A stretch of DNA of 64,000 nucleotides from Craterostigma plantagineum (taxonomy: Eukaryota > Streptophyta > Magnoliopsida > Lamiales > Linderniaceae), in NCBI GenBank assembly GCA_027422505.1, contig JAPQWV010000403.1, positions 186,001 through 250,000 on the forward strand. Direction: 5' to 3'. Position 1 is the first letter of the stretch. Each line of letters opens with the position of its first letter. The notes beneath the pieces are model-generated. The model saw only the letters and a list, made by a program, of their open reading frames with translations, was not told the origin of the DNA and did no database searches. This document shows positions 27,501 through 38,339 of the stretch, one piece after another. Both the position numbers and the translations under genes were made by a program.

Positions 27501-29970
27501 GCTCTCCTCGGGCAAAACAAGGACGAATCGATCGCTGCCCTGCCCATCGACGAACTCATCGAAAAAGCTGATGGCTTTGCCGGCGTTTTCCCAGGTATGT
27601 TCATCCCTCTCAAACGCAGGTTTTAGCGTATGGGATGATTGGTTTCTGGTGGGGATCTTTTTTTTTTTTTTTTGCGCAGAGCATAAGTACGAAATTGTGA
27701 AGCGATTACAAGCGAGGAAGCACATTTGTGGGATGACGGGCGATGGGGTGAACGATGCGCCCGCACTTAAGAAGGCTGATATTGGGATCGCCGTCGCCGA
27801 TGCCACCGATGCGGCTCGCAGCGCTTCAGACATTGTACTTACAGAGCCCGGGCTTAGCGTAATAATCAGCGCTGTCTTGACGAGTCGGGCGATCTTCCAA
27901 AGGATGAAGAATTATACGGTAAATTAAAAAAATTCCATTTTTTTGTTTTTTTTTTGTTTTTGCTTTGTTTCCTATTAGATAAGAGATATATGCCTACGGT
28001 TTCTTGATTTTTTTGGCAGATCTATGCTGTTTCTATCACGATTCGTATTGTGGTGAGCTTCTTGATTTCGACTATGGATGGTTTATAGCAGTGGAGTTTG
28101 ATGACGTTGACAACCTCGTATTTTGTCCTATGATTGTATCAGCTTGGCTTCATGCTTTTAGCCCTCATATGGGAATTCGACTTTCCGCCATTCATGGTGC
28201 TTATCATCGCCATTCTCAACGATGGTCATCTCTCTCTCTCTCTCTCTCTGCTATCTCTCTCCATCTCTCTGATATCGTCGTCGTAAAATTTGTTTTGTTA
28301 TCGTATAAAAAGGTACAATCATGACCATATCGAAAGATAGAGTGAAGCCATCTCCGTTGCCCGATAGCTGGAAACTAGCCGAGATATTTGCGACTGGGAT
28401 CATTCTCGGCGGCTACCTTGCGATGATGACCGTAATATTTTTCTGGGCGGCGTACAAAACCAATTTCTTCCCAGTAAGTCCCCTCATACGGCTCCAAACT
28501 CTGTTTTATTTTTTTACTTTTTTCCTTTGGCCGACGCTCTTCTCTGATCTTATCATTTGCAGCGAACTTTCGGCGTGTCGACCCTAGAAAAAACGGCCCA
28601 CGACGATTTCAGAAAGCTCGCCTCGGCGATATACCTTCAAGTGAGCACAATCAGCCAAGCCCTTATTTTTGTCACTAGGTCTCGAAGCTGGTCCTTCGTC
28701 GAGCGCCCTGGACTATTGCTCGTAGCTGCATTCATCATCGCCCAGCTGGTCAGTATTATCTAATCGAATCAAAGGTTTTCTAAGATTTATTATTCTTTTT
28801 TTGTCTTGTAATTCGAGGCAGGTGGTGGGATTATAGGAACAACGAATTTATAGGGGTGTCTTTTATACGAACAGTAACTTTCAATTAAGCAATTTTGCGA
28901 CTTTATACGCCGGAATCCTGTATTTCGCCCCACATTATAGGGTTCCGGCGAATTTAGGGGTGTGATGCTGTGCGGAAAAGAACATTCAGAATTAAGCAAT
29001 TTTCAGACGAAATCTAGGGTCTTGACGTATAATTTTTTTAAATTGCTTAATTTTGAATGTAATTGTTCGTGTAACGCACCTCGTAAATTTAGGGTTCGGG
29101 CGTATAATCTATGGTTTCGGTGAATTTAGTGGTGGAATTTTACGGACGATAACTATCAAAATTAAGCAATTTTAGGAGAAAATATAGGGTTCAGGCGTTT
29201 AATGCTCATAAATTGCTTAATTTTGAAAGTTACTGCTCGTATAATGCCACCTCGTAAATTTTATGTCCCTATAGTGCTACCCCTCGTAAATTACGAGACT
29301 GAAAAAATAACTAACCCTCGGAATAAAATTCGAATCTTTAACCAATTTTCGAACCCTAATTAGGTGGCTACATTGATCGCGGTCTACGCAAGCTGGAGTT
29401 TTGCGGCGATCGAAGGAATAGGTTGGGGCTGGGCGGGCGTTATATGGCTATACAACCTCATCTGCTATATACCGCTTGATATAATCAAGTTTCTTACAAG
29501 ATATGCTCTAAGTGGAAAGGCGTGGGACCTCGTTCTTGAACAAAGGGTACGTAACAACTGAACATAAGAGCGATTTTGCTTAAAATTTGTTTCGGCGAAT
29601 TTTTCAATCTTTGTTTCTTCAGATTGCTTTCACGAGGAAGAAAGATTTCGGTAGGGAGCAGAGAGAGCTTCAGTGGGCCCATGCGCAGAGGACTCTTCAC
29701 GGCCTTCAAGTGCCAGACACTAAGCTGTTTAACGAGACGAATAATTTCTCGGAGCTTAATCAGTTGGCCGAAGAGGCGAAGAGGAGGGCCGAGATTGCCA
29801 GGCAAGTGTTTTTTTTCGTAGTTCGTTTACGATTGAATTTTCGATCTTCTCATGTGTCGTTTTTTTCTATCAGGTTGAGAGAGCTTCATACTCTTAAAGG
29901 GCACGTGGAATCGGTTGTGAAGCTGAAGGGGCTCGACATCGATACGATTCAACAGGCGTACACTGTTTGA
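24518..29970 (+). CDS. Plasma-membrane H+-ATPase, AHA4/AHA11 type, with an in-frame stop
   Basis: Twenty-one exons: 24518-24577, 24675-24794, 25086-25184, 25345-25482, 25570-25704, 25795-25974, 26084-26290, 26385-26504, 26605-26724, 26810-26932, 27012-27116, 27195-27339, 27430-27594, 27680-27918, 28020-28052, 28143-28224, 28313-28473, 28563-28748, 29364-29546, 29623-29801, 29874-29970. They encode 958 codons in consistent phase. Motifs: actuator TGES (exon 6), phosphorylation site [10 protein letters not shown] (exon 8), nucleotide-binding KGAPEQ, hinge GDGVNDAP (exon 14), ten membrane spans expected, and the C-terminal autoinhibitory domain ending QQAYTV with the penultimate Thr for 14-3-3 binding. 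It is the P3A pump exporting H+ at the cell surface. Oddity: exon 12 reads GAA ATT CCA TAA TGT ACT, a stop at codon 473 (27204-27206) where the family has Glu-Gly. Introns 5 and 20 use GC donors. It is either a recent pseudogene or allele, or a base-call error. Confidence 0.93.
28236..28252 (+). repeat. CT microsatellite in H+-ATPase intron 16
   Basis: A CT/TC run of about eight units inside the intron between exons 16 and 17. Confidence 0.8.
28810..29325. repeat. Inverted-repeat MITE-like insertion in H+-ATPase intron 18
   Basis: Left arm carries GGATTATAGGAACA, AATTTATAGGGGTG and AACTTTCAATTAAGCAATTTT. The right arm carries their complements (AAATTGCTTAATTTTGAAAG, CCTCGTAAATTTTATGTCCC, AATAACTAACCC). 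An inner inverted pair is nested within. It enlarges this intron to 615 bp. Same family as 18595-19110. Confidence 0.7.
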
Positions 29971-30500
29971 TCGATGTTTTTTTTTTTTTCTTTTTTTTTG
30001 CCACTTGTTTCTCGGTTTGTTCTGTTGTTTGTGATGATGTTCTGCAGATTTGGGCAAGTAGCTTGTGGGAAACTTTTTTAACTCTCTGCTGAAGAATGAA
30101 TATGATACTCTTTAAACTTTGTGTTCATACCTCTGATTTCTGAGGTTTTCTATGTTTATATCTGCTAGTCTGTTCTAAAATCAAATTGGGAATATGATGA
30201 AATAGTCTGCTATAGGCTGCATTTTCTATGGCCCGTTTACTATACCAGATAACCCATGATAAGTGGTCCAATATCTATACTTAACTTGTTCACTGTAAAA
30301 CAGAATTAAATGAAAGCCCTCGGTAAAAAATAGGCCCGCTATAATAAACCAACGAATCCAAGATACGTTAACCGATGGGCCAACCCAAGATAATTTATCC
30401 TACCCAAGATAAAAAAAGGTTCAATGACTAAAATACCCCTGTTATGACTTAAACCCAATTTCACCATCGCTAACCTATTTTGTAGGAGCACCTGCTTTTC
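29971..30500. other. 3' flank of H+-ATPase and left margin of Harbinger region
   Basis: Probable 3' UTR up to about 30120. From about 30224 (GGCTGCATTTTCTATGGCCC) the sequence resembles termini of the Harbinger-related repeats at 38.5-41 kb (shared TTAACTTGTTCACTGT-like and GATAATTTATCC-like motifs), so this may be the left end of the degenerate Harbinger element. Confidence 0.4.
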
Positions 30501-30810
30501 TCCAGTTCGACAGCTCTGGATGTGTGTAAGTTGACCTCCTTCGATTTTTCGACCTGGCGTAGCGCGGCCGTAACAGTTCATCTCGAAGGACTTTCGAACA
30601 GGGAACATCAAGGTTGGTTTTTTCTTCAACCTAATTTCTTGTACGGCAACATGTTTGAAGCTTACGGTTTTTCTTTCAACCTCTATTTTCTTGGTTTATT
30701 ATTGCGCATTTGGATTGATCAGTTTATGAGTTTTATCTTTATTTTTAGTTTTTCTCATTCAGATTATTTTCTTCCATCAGCTGCGTCTGTTGTCCATCTC
30801 AAGCTGCGTT

Positions 30811-31030
30811 ATTTCCTGTGTATTTGTAGCTCAGTACATATTACATATATGTTAGCTTGATTTTGTGCTCGTGTGTGTACTTGGTTTTTCTACAATAAAT
30901 AGAGCTTCGCATTTTTTAATATTTTCTGTGTATTTGTAGCGCGGCACATATTACATATATGTTAGCTTGATTTTGTGCTCGTGTGTGTACTTGGTATTTC
31001 TACAATAATTAGAGCTTCGCATTTGTTAAT
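30811..31030 (+). repeat. Two-copy tandem repeat, 110-bp unit
   Basis: 30811-30920 and 30921-31030 are nearly identical (TGTGTATTTGTAGC..., ATGTTAGCTTGATTTTGTGC, ACTTGGTTTTTCTACAATAA). Lies just before the degenerate transposase; non-coding. Confidence 0.9.
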
Positions 31031-31079
31031 GTCTCCTGGTACGATGTTGATTCTCGGATGAAAGCAAATTCTATTTCAT

Positions 31080-32367
31080 TTGAGAGACAGCATAGATATT
31101 AACTTCGGAAGCAAAGTGAAAATGTTTGTCATTTTACAAACATTTATGCAGCAAAATACTCTGTTATTGCTTTTACTTTCCATCTATTTAAGACATCTAA
31201 AGAATAGAAATGTACGGAAGAGGAAAAGGACGCCCACAAAATATAGTTTGATCAAGAAGATACCCAAATAGGTAGAGAACCTGCAGGAACTACTCTCGGT
31301 GTCCGACATCATGTGCCATAATCATTTGCGAATGAACCGAAAAACCTTTGAAACACTTGTGGTTCTTTTACAGAATGTTAGTGGTCTTTAAGGATTCTAG
31401 ATATACGAATGTGAGGGACAAAGTCTCCATGTTTTTTATTATTATTTCCCACAATACCAAAAACCTGGTCGTGCAAAAAAGCTTTAGAAAATCGGGGGCG
31501 ACCATTTCTAAGTATTTTCACAAGGTTCTGAATGCTGTATTGAAATTGCATCGTCTGTTGATCGTGCCAACGGAACCTATATCTGAAGACAACACGGACT
31601 ATAGATGGAAGCATTTTAAGGTACCTATTGGCGTATTTCATTAGGTACATTTGTATTGAATTCTAACATTGCTACATTAATTCATTCATCATAAAACTAC
31701 ATATAGGGTTGTCTTGGAGCATTAGATGGTACCCATGTTAAGGTCATTGTAACCGAATCAGAGAAACCTAAATATCGCAATCGAAAGGGCGATGTTACGA
31801 TCAACGTACTTGGTGCATGCGACCCAAACATGATGTTCACTTACGCTTTATGTGGTTGGGAAGGATCTGCAGCAGACGCTAGAGTTGTACGAGATGCAAT
31901 CTCTAGGAGATATGGTCTAAAGATACCAAAGGGTACATTGTTATGGACGATAGCGGGTTTATGAACACAGAGGGATTTTTGGCACCGTATAGGGAGTGCG
32001 ATATCATTTAGATGATTTCGGGCAAGGTAGAAACGCACCACAAAATCCGAAGGAGTATTTCAACATGATTCATAGTAGAGCTAGAAATGTGATCGAACGA
32101 TGCTTCGGGTTATTGAAAAAAACTTGGGCGATTCTACGGTCACCTTCTTACTTCCCAATTGTAACCCAAAATCAGATTGTAATGGCATGTTGCATACTGC
32201 ACAATTTTACTCGCAAGGAGATGCCAGGAGACCCTTTTGAAGAAGAAGATGGAATCAGTATAGGAGAAGATATTGAAATTATCAACGAACATATGGATGA
32301 TGGGGATAACATAAAGCACCGTAGATGCATCAGTAGAATGGGAAAGTTGGCGAGATATGTTAGCTAA
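31080..32367 (+). pseudogene. PIF/Harbinger DDE transposase, degenerate
   Basis: Shows the plant HARBI1-like nuclease in pieces: the N-terminal LRMNRKTFETLVVLLQNV, then VSMFFIIISHNTKNLVVQKS, a probable intron (31621-31707), then GCLGALDGTHVKV (first acidic residue), the second acidic motif VMDDSGFMNTEGF near 31940, and RNVIERCFGLLK (third) near 32090. Breaks: an in-frame TAG near 31270, a one-base insertion near 31388, a frameshift between the first and second acidic motifs, and another near 32000. In an active element it would cut and join DNA at TWA targets with the Myb-like partner encoded downstream. Dead here. Confidence 0.85.
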
Positions 32368-32672
32368 TTCTGCTTTTAATGAGTGGAGAAATAGCATTGT
32401 ACCTTGAGTTACTTATTTGTCATATCTATGTATTTGTTTATCAAATTTGTGGTGTTTTTAAACGATCTTGTGTATTGTTTGCAACGGGATAAACTTTATT
32501 TGGAGTATGTTTCTTATATATTATTTTGGGATCCCAGTGCGTTGTTTTCTCTTTTACAGTCCTTGGTGAGTTATTATATTCCTGAATTGTCTTGCTTGTT
32601 ACATTTTTGTTTTACTATTCTTGTTGTCGATACGTCTAATATTTTCATATGTAAGTTCATTTCAGGACAGGA

Positions 32673-33640
32673 TGGATACAACATTGGATACGAGAGATCG
32701 AACTAACGTGCCGGTTAAGGAAAGAAGTTTTCGGCGTGGCGTGGGTGGAACCGACAAGAAGAAGTGGTCCTACTTAATGCAATGAAAGAGATAATAGCAA
32801 GTGGCTGGAGACAGGAAAACGACTTCAAATCCAGATATCTGAAAATATTAGAAGCACAAATGCTAAGCAGCTTTCCTGGAACCGACAAACGTGCTACACC
32901 GCACATCTCGATTCCAAAGTTGGAAAATGTTATCATAGTCTTTCCACCATGTTGAGTTTGACCGGAATGGATGGAATGATTCTTCGAAGATGATTGATGT
33001 GTTCGAAGACCAATGTTGGGATGACTACGTTAAGGTATCTTCTTGAAACTAATCTATTCAATTTATGTTTATGTATCAATGTGGAATTTTAATCTGCTCT
33101 TTTTTTCTTTATTCAGAAAGATCCATTTGCTAAGTCAATAAGGAACAAATCATGGCCGTACTACAATGATTGGGTCGAAATATTCGAAAAGCAACTGCTT
33201 AACTGGCGTTGCTATATCATCCATTCCTTCCGAACATGAGAACAATTCATCGAACAACGACTTCGTGCAACACTCAGCACATGACGAAGCAGCAAGTGGG
33301 TCAAATGGAGGAGGAAATAATGTACAACGGGGACGGGGGCGAAAAAGGAAAATGAGGGAAACTGACCAAGAACTGACGAAGATTATCGGCAAGTATTGCG
33401 CTGACACAAGTGCTGCACTTCAGCGCTTCATTTCAATGGTCGAAGTCGAGAACGATGTCATCCCGAAAAAGTACCAAGTCTTCGAACAAATTAATGCAAT
33501 TGATGGTCTTACCGCGGATCAAAAACTACTCATTTAGAAATTCCTAGTGAATCATTCAGATGAGCTAAGGTTATTTGACAGCCTACCAAATTATATGAAG
33601 CATCGTTACGTTATTAACACTCTTGCTGGGCTTATGTGAT
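32673..33640 (+). pseudogene. Harbinger-associated Myb/SANT-like protein, degenerate
   Basis: Fragments in several frames match the Myb/SANT-like partner ORF of plant Harbinger elements: WRQENDFKSRYLKILEAQML, FPGTDKRATPHI, SKMIDVFEDQCWDDYVK, KSWPYYNDWVEIF, then a low-complexity linker (RGRGRKRKMRETDQE) and a C-terminal helix region (33388-33537). Interrupted by stops and frameshifts near 32950, 33180 and 33537. In related elements this protein binds the termini and helps the transposase into the nucleus. Confidence 0.75.
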
Positions 33641-34096
33641 GTTTATTGTTACTGAGCTTGTTGGTGTTGGCCTTTTGCTGGTTTTTGAAAGCTGATAACG
33701 TTCCAATATGAAGGAATTAGTATGTATTAACGCACTTTTGCTGTAAGTTTTTGTTGGTGGAAGGACTTGTTCAACTTATGATGTATTAAGTGCCTTTTGC
33801 TGTAAGTGTATGTTGGTGGAAAACCTTATTTAATTTATGATGTATGAATGCATGTCATTTCTCTACATTTATGCGATTGTGAGTAAATTCAATGCCCAGA
33901 CAACATCTATTTTACATAATAATCTATTTTACATAGCGTCATATTACAGTAGCTGCCCTGCTAACAACATCATTACAAAATATACAACCTACCAAGTACA
34001 TATGAAGACGAGGCCCCAAAAAACTTACGCAACGCAGATTACAAATCACCTAGACTAGCCGTTTGTTGAAAAATGTGGGGGAGCGGAATATCCAAC

Positions 34097-34470
34097 TTAG
34101 ATATTTGCACTAGAAAGGTCGCCGATATCGACCTTCATCTTCTTCTTTGGAGGCTTGTCGTATGGGCCGCTAGGCGGATATGGAGACGAGACCTCGTCGC
34201 TTACGGCATCCTCGTCGCTGCTAATTTCAATAACTTCAACTCCCGTTGTAGTGAAAATCTTTGCAATATTGTCCCAATGCTTCTCCCCGTTGAACACGTA
34301 CACCTGTACAAGAGGGTCGTCCTAAAAAGAAATAAATTAGTCGAAGTACATCGATAGGCAAATAAGTATAACCTTGTGTATTGAATACAAGTGCCATACA
34401 TCTATCATTTTTTTCCATTTGTTCTCTTCCTTTCCTATGGTACCCCACAAGCAAAAGACGAACCACTATC
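34097..34470 (-). pseudogene. Fragment of an unknown protein-coding region, minus strand
   Basis: The last exon (about 34097-34320) reads HWDNIAKIFTTTGVEVIEIS, an acidic stretch (SSDEDAVSDEV), a proline-rich turn and a basic patch KPPKKKMKV that could be a nuclear signal, ending at 34097. A preceding exon (about 34380-34470) reads YHRKGREQMEKNDRCMAL. Further upstream on the same strand, past the retrotransposon 34502-37956, a short open segment (37978-38042, MMVERVCCVMICTEAKLRFK with a good donor) may be an earlier exon. If so, the retrotransposon sits in an intron. I do not recognise the family; it could belong to the host or to the Harbinger element. Confidence 0.35.
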
Positions 34471-34501
34471 TTCCGCCCATGAAGCTCGACTACTTATTTG
34501 T

Positions 34502-35223
34502 TGTTGGGAATTACAACCAAGAACTCGCCGGAGTTGGCGGGAAAGTTGCCGGCAAAGTGGTCGAACGATCACAGCTGAAGAACTGAGAAAGAGCTGAAGA
34601 AAATTTGTCTAAGCTTGATTGTTAAGCTTCGATCGCCGTGGACCATCAGATCTGTTGGCGCGCCATCTTGTGGCTGAGATTCAAATTGGGCGGATTTAAT
34701 GGAGGACGTTGGATTCGGCGCGATTTGATGATGGATGGACAGATGAGATTAAACCCAAGAAGAATTGCTTTAGCAATTCTTTAAGTGAAAGATCATTTTC
34801 CTCTATAGCTCATATCAGACACTGACTGTTGGATGCATGAGACTTGATCTAACGGCTGAAGATGATCGCGACTAAACCAACACCTGAAGAAGCAGTATAA
34901 ATATCAGAATTGAAGTTTCAGCGAGGGTACTTCACGAGCTTGTAACCTTATCTAGAGTGAGAATTAGAGAGAGTTGTTAACTAGGGTTTTATAGTAGACG
35001 TGGAGTACTGTAAAACTCGTGTTGGTGATCAATCGAATAGAAAGCTCTGTTGGTCCGTGGACGTAGGTGAAGATCGCCAAACCACGTTAACTCGTTGTCT
35101 CATTTATGTTTTCGGTTCTGATTTTGATCAGTTTGAGCTGCGATAGCTTGAATTGGTTCGATCGACTTGTGTTGCGCATCATCACAGGTCAGTGGCGAGT
35201 CGATTGCAGCTGATTTCTCAACA
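34502..35223 (+). repeat. 5' LTR of gag-only copia element
   Basis: Contains a probable promoter TATAAATA at 34896-34903. Pairs with 37238-37956. Confidence 0.9.
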
Positions 35224-35267
35224 AGTGGTGCGGTGTAGCTGCGGAACGAAGCGGTTTTTTAGAGCTA

Positions 35268-36461
35268 TGGCTGCAACTCGATTGGAAATGGAGATCTTCA
35301 ACGGATCGAACGATTTCGGTCTCTGGAAGTTGAAGATGAAGGCACTTCTGACTGAGAAAGGTCTTGAGGAGGCTTTGAAGCCTGATAAAGAGATGGAACC
35401 GAAGGATATGACAGCAGAGGTGAAGAAAAAGCTCAAGGAAAGAGCATATGCAACTCTGATCTTATGCTTGAGTGATCAGGTGCTTCGCAAGGTTGCGAAG
35501 GCGACCACAGCTGAGGATCTATGGAAGAAACTCGATGAATTGTACATGACAAAGTCTCTAGCTCGACGCATGTACTTGAAGCAAGCTCTATACACCTTTC
35601 GGATGGTGATGAGATGGCATTAGAACCTCAAGTTGATCAGTTTTCAAAACTGATTGTGGATTTGGAGAATATAGGTGAGGAGTTGAAGGACGAAGATCAA
35701 GCACTTCTGTTGCTTTGCTCATTGCCTAAAAGTCATGAACACTTCAAGGAGGCTCTAATGTATGGTAGGGATACTTTGAAGCTCGCAGATGTGCTCTCGG
35801 CATTGAGTTCTAGACAGCTAAACTCAAGGAAAAATCATGAAGTTGCTGAAAATTCTGGTTTGGGTGATATGTTGCTTGTGAGGCAGAAATCCAAATTTCC
35901 TCAAAATAAGGCAAACGGAAAGGATGTGTATGAGGCTAGGGTCCTATGAGGTGCTTCTACTTCCAAGAAGAAGGTCACATTCGAAGGTTTTGCCCAAAGA
36001 GGATCGGATCAAACTCAAACCAAGGCAAACATGAGGTTGCGGCTGATTTTGCTGGTTTCGGCTATGAAGATGCTGAAGTTTTGCTTGTGTCTGAGCATGT
36101 GGAGATCAAGGAGTGGATCCTTGGCTCAGGGTGCAGCTACCACATCACTTGCAACAAGGATTGGTTGCAAGGATTCAAGGAAACAGCTCATGGCAAGGTA
36201 AAACTTGGAAATGGCAGATTTTGCAAAGTGCTTGGGGTAGGATCTGTGCATTTGAGGCTCAAGTATGGTGTTGTAGGTATTCTTAGGGATGTTAGGTATG
36301 TCCCGGAGTTGAGGAGGAACTTGATATCCATAGGAGAGTTGGATACGAAGGGCTACAACATAAGAGCCGTAGCTGGAAAACTGACAGTTTCAAAACAGAG
36401 GAGGCTGATTTTATCCGGTGTTCCGAGGCATGGAATCTACGTCTTAGAAGTTGCTATGTGA
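35268..36461 (+). pseudogene. Gag and protease remnant of copia element
   Basis: Starts MAATRLEMEIFNGSNDFG. The copia Gag domain (WKLKMKALLTEKGLEEAL, DLWKKLDELYMTKSL) runs to about 35600, where a frameshift moves it to 35614-35949; another shift leads to 35946-36461. The zinc knuckle is damaged (CFYFQEEGHIRRFC lacks the second cysteine). The protease motif reads WILGSGCSYH, so the catalytic Asp is Gly. The pre-integrase tail ends at 36461. Confidence 0.8.
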
Positions 36462-37237
36462 TGAAAGGCACACCTATGGAAACTAGAAAGTGTGGACTAC
36501 TGAATGTGGTGAAAGGGAAGCCACATAAAGCTCGTTTGGGGGCTAAATGAGCTGCTCCAAAACCCTTGCTTGGAGCAATTTTAACAAAAACTGCTGTTGT
36601 GAACTTGGAGAAGTTGAGCTCGGATGGTGCTGATTCTGAGCTCGAGGTGGAGGTTATTCCACCAAGGAATGAAAGCATGTTGAACCCACATGAGAGTTCA
36701 AGCTTCGAGGAGGATGAAAGCTCAGATATGAAGGTCAAAACAGAGGGAGAAAGCTCGACCAAAACTGGAATGGAGCTGAAATTTCAGAAACTGAACTTGG
36801 AAACTGTGATGGTTTTCAAGTTGCTGGGCCTTCTACTGTGATTGAGGGCAAGGGAAAAGCAAAGGACAGCGGGTTAAGAGCTTGGAAGGAAACTCTTGAG
36901 GCTGTGAAGGGAGAACCTTCGGGGGAAACGAAGGTTGAAAGCTCGAAAGCCCGAGTTGGTTCCAAGTGGGAGATTTCAATCTCACTTGGGCTCGACAAGG
37001 TGTCTTTCGAGGCTCGAAGCTCCTGAGGGAGCTTGATGACCAGCAGAGCAGAGCTACGAATCGAGGTGGAGCTTCGAACGAAGCTGCGAAAGGAAAAACA
37101 ACAGAAAATTTTCCTGAAGAAACTGAGGATGAAAACTGATTCTGGTATGGGTTTTTGAGCTGAAATAACTCCTATGTTTGAGCTGTTACGGAGGAGTTCG
37201 TGGCAGGGATTGCGAGCTCTAGGCTCGAGGTGGAGTT
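36462..37237 (+). other. Unexplained internal region of gag-only copia element
   Basis: Takes the place of integrase and reverse transcriptase. Partial frames are rich in Glu, Ser and Lys (SSFEEDESSDMKVKTEGESS), with repeated GAGCTCGAGG-type sequence (GAGGTGGAG, AGCTCGA). No family recognised. It ends in the purine-rich CTCGAGGTGGAG before the 3' LTR. Confidence 0.5.
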
Positions 37238-37956
37238 TGTTGGGAATTACGAGCCAAGAACTCGCCGGAGTTGGCGAGAAAGTCGCCAGCTAAGTGGTCG
37301 AACGATCACAGCTGAAGAACTGAGAAAGAGCTGAAGAAAATTTGTCTAAATTTGATTGTTAAGCTTCGATCACTGTGGACTGTCGGATCTGTTGGCGCGC
37401 CATCTTGTGGCTGAGATTCAAATTGGGCGGATTTAATGAAGGACGTTGGATTCGGCGCGCTTAGATTATGGACAGATGAGATTAAAGCCAAGAAGAATTG
37501 CTTTAGCAATTCTTTAAGTGAAAGAACATTTTCTTCTATAGCTCATATCAGACACTGACCGTTGGATGCATGAGACTTGATCTAACGGCTGAAGATGATC
37601 GCGACTAAACCAACACCTGAAGAAGCAGTATAAATATCTGAATTGAAGTTTCAGCGAGGGTACTTCACGAGCTTGTAACCTTCTCTAGATTGAGAATTAG
37701 AGAGAGTTGTTAAATAGGAATTTATAGTAGACGTGGAGTACTGTAAAACTCGTGTTGGTGATCAATCGAATAGAAAGCTCTGGTGGTCCGTGGACGTAGG
37801 CGAAGATCGCCAAACCACGTTAACTCGCTGTCTCATTTATGTGTGTTTGTTCTGATTTCGATCAATTTGAGCTGCGATAGCTTGAATTGGTTCGATCGAC
37901 TTGTGTGCGCGTAATCACAGGTCAGTGGCGAGTCGATTGCAGCTGATTTCTCAACA
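37238..37956 (+). repeat. 3' LTR of gag-only copia element
   Basis: Matches 34502-35223 with few differences. Confidence 0.9.
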
Positions 37957-38339
37957 TGTATGTTAATGTTTGTTCCTCTTACCTTGAATCTCAGTTTTGC
38001 TTCGGTACAAATCATGACGCAACAAACACGCTCCACCATCATAGCTACAATCTTATGGTGTGATTCTAAACCCTAATATCCCCAATTGAAGATATATAGT
38101 GTGCAACAACATATTGGAATCATAAAATCTCGTCAAACACACACTAGGGTAACCATTATCGCCCAAGTAATTTCTGTATCATACCATAAATCACAGTATA
38201 AGTAAACACACTAAGAGGAATTACGGTACAACCTGCAAATAGCTTTCCAGTAGGAAACTCAATCGATGTTGAAGAGGTTTTCCGGGGTTTCGATGGACTC
38301 TCCTGCTGTGGGTTTCGATCTGTTTGGTCGCCATCTGAT

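Larger units (their letters stand above)
34502..37956 (+). mobile_element. Gag-protease-only copia element, non-autonomous
   Basis: Near-identical LTRs 34502-35223 (722 bp) and 37238-37956 (719 bp), TGTTGGGAATTAC...TTTCTCAACA. The internal part (2.0 kb) encodes Gag and a protease remnant but no integrase, reverse transcriptase or RNase H. The site after the 5' LTR (AAGTGGTGCGG) keeps only the start of a tRNA-Met primer site. No target duplication is visible (TTTGT versus TGTAT), so the element may have recombined or be bounded differently. The high LTR identity implies a fairly recent insertion. Confidence 0.85.
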
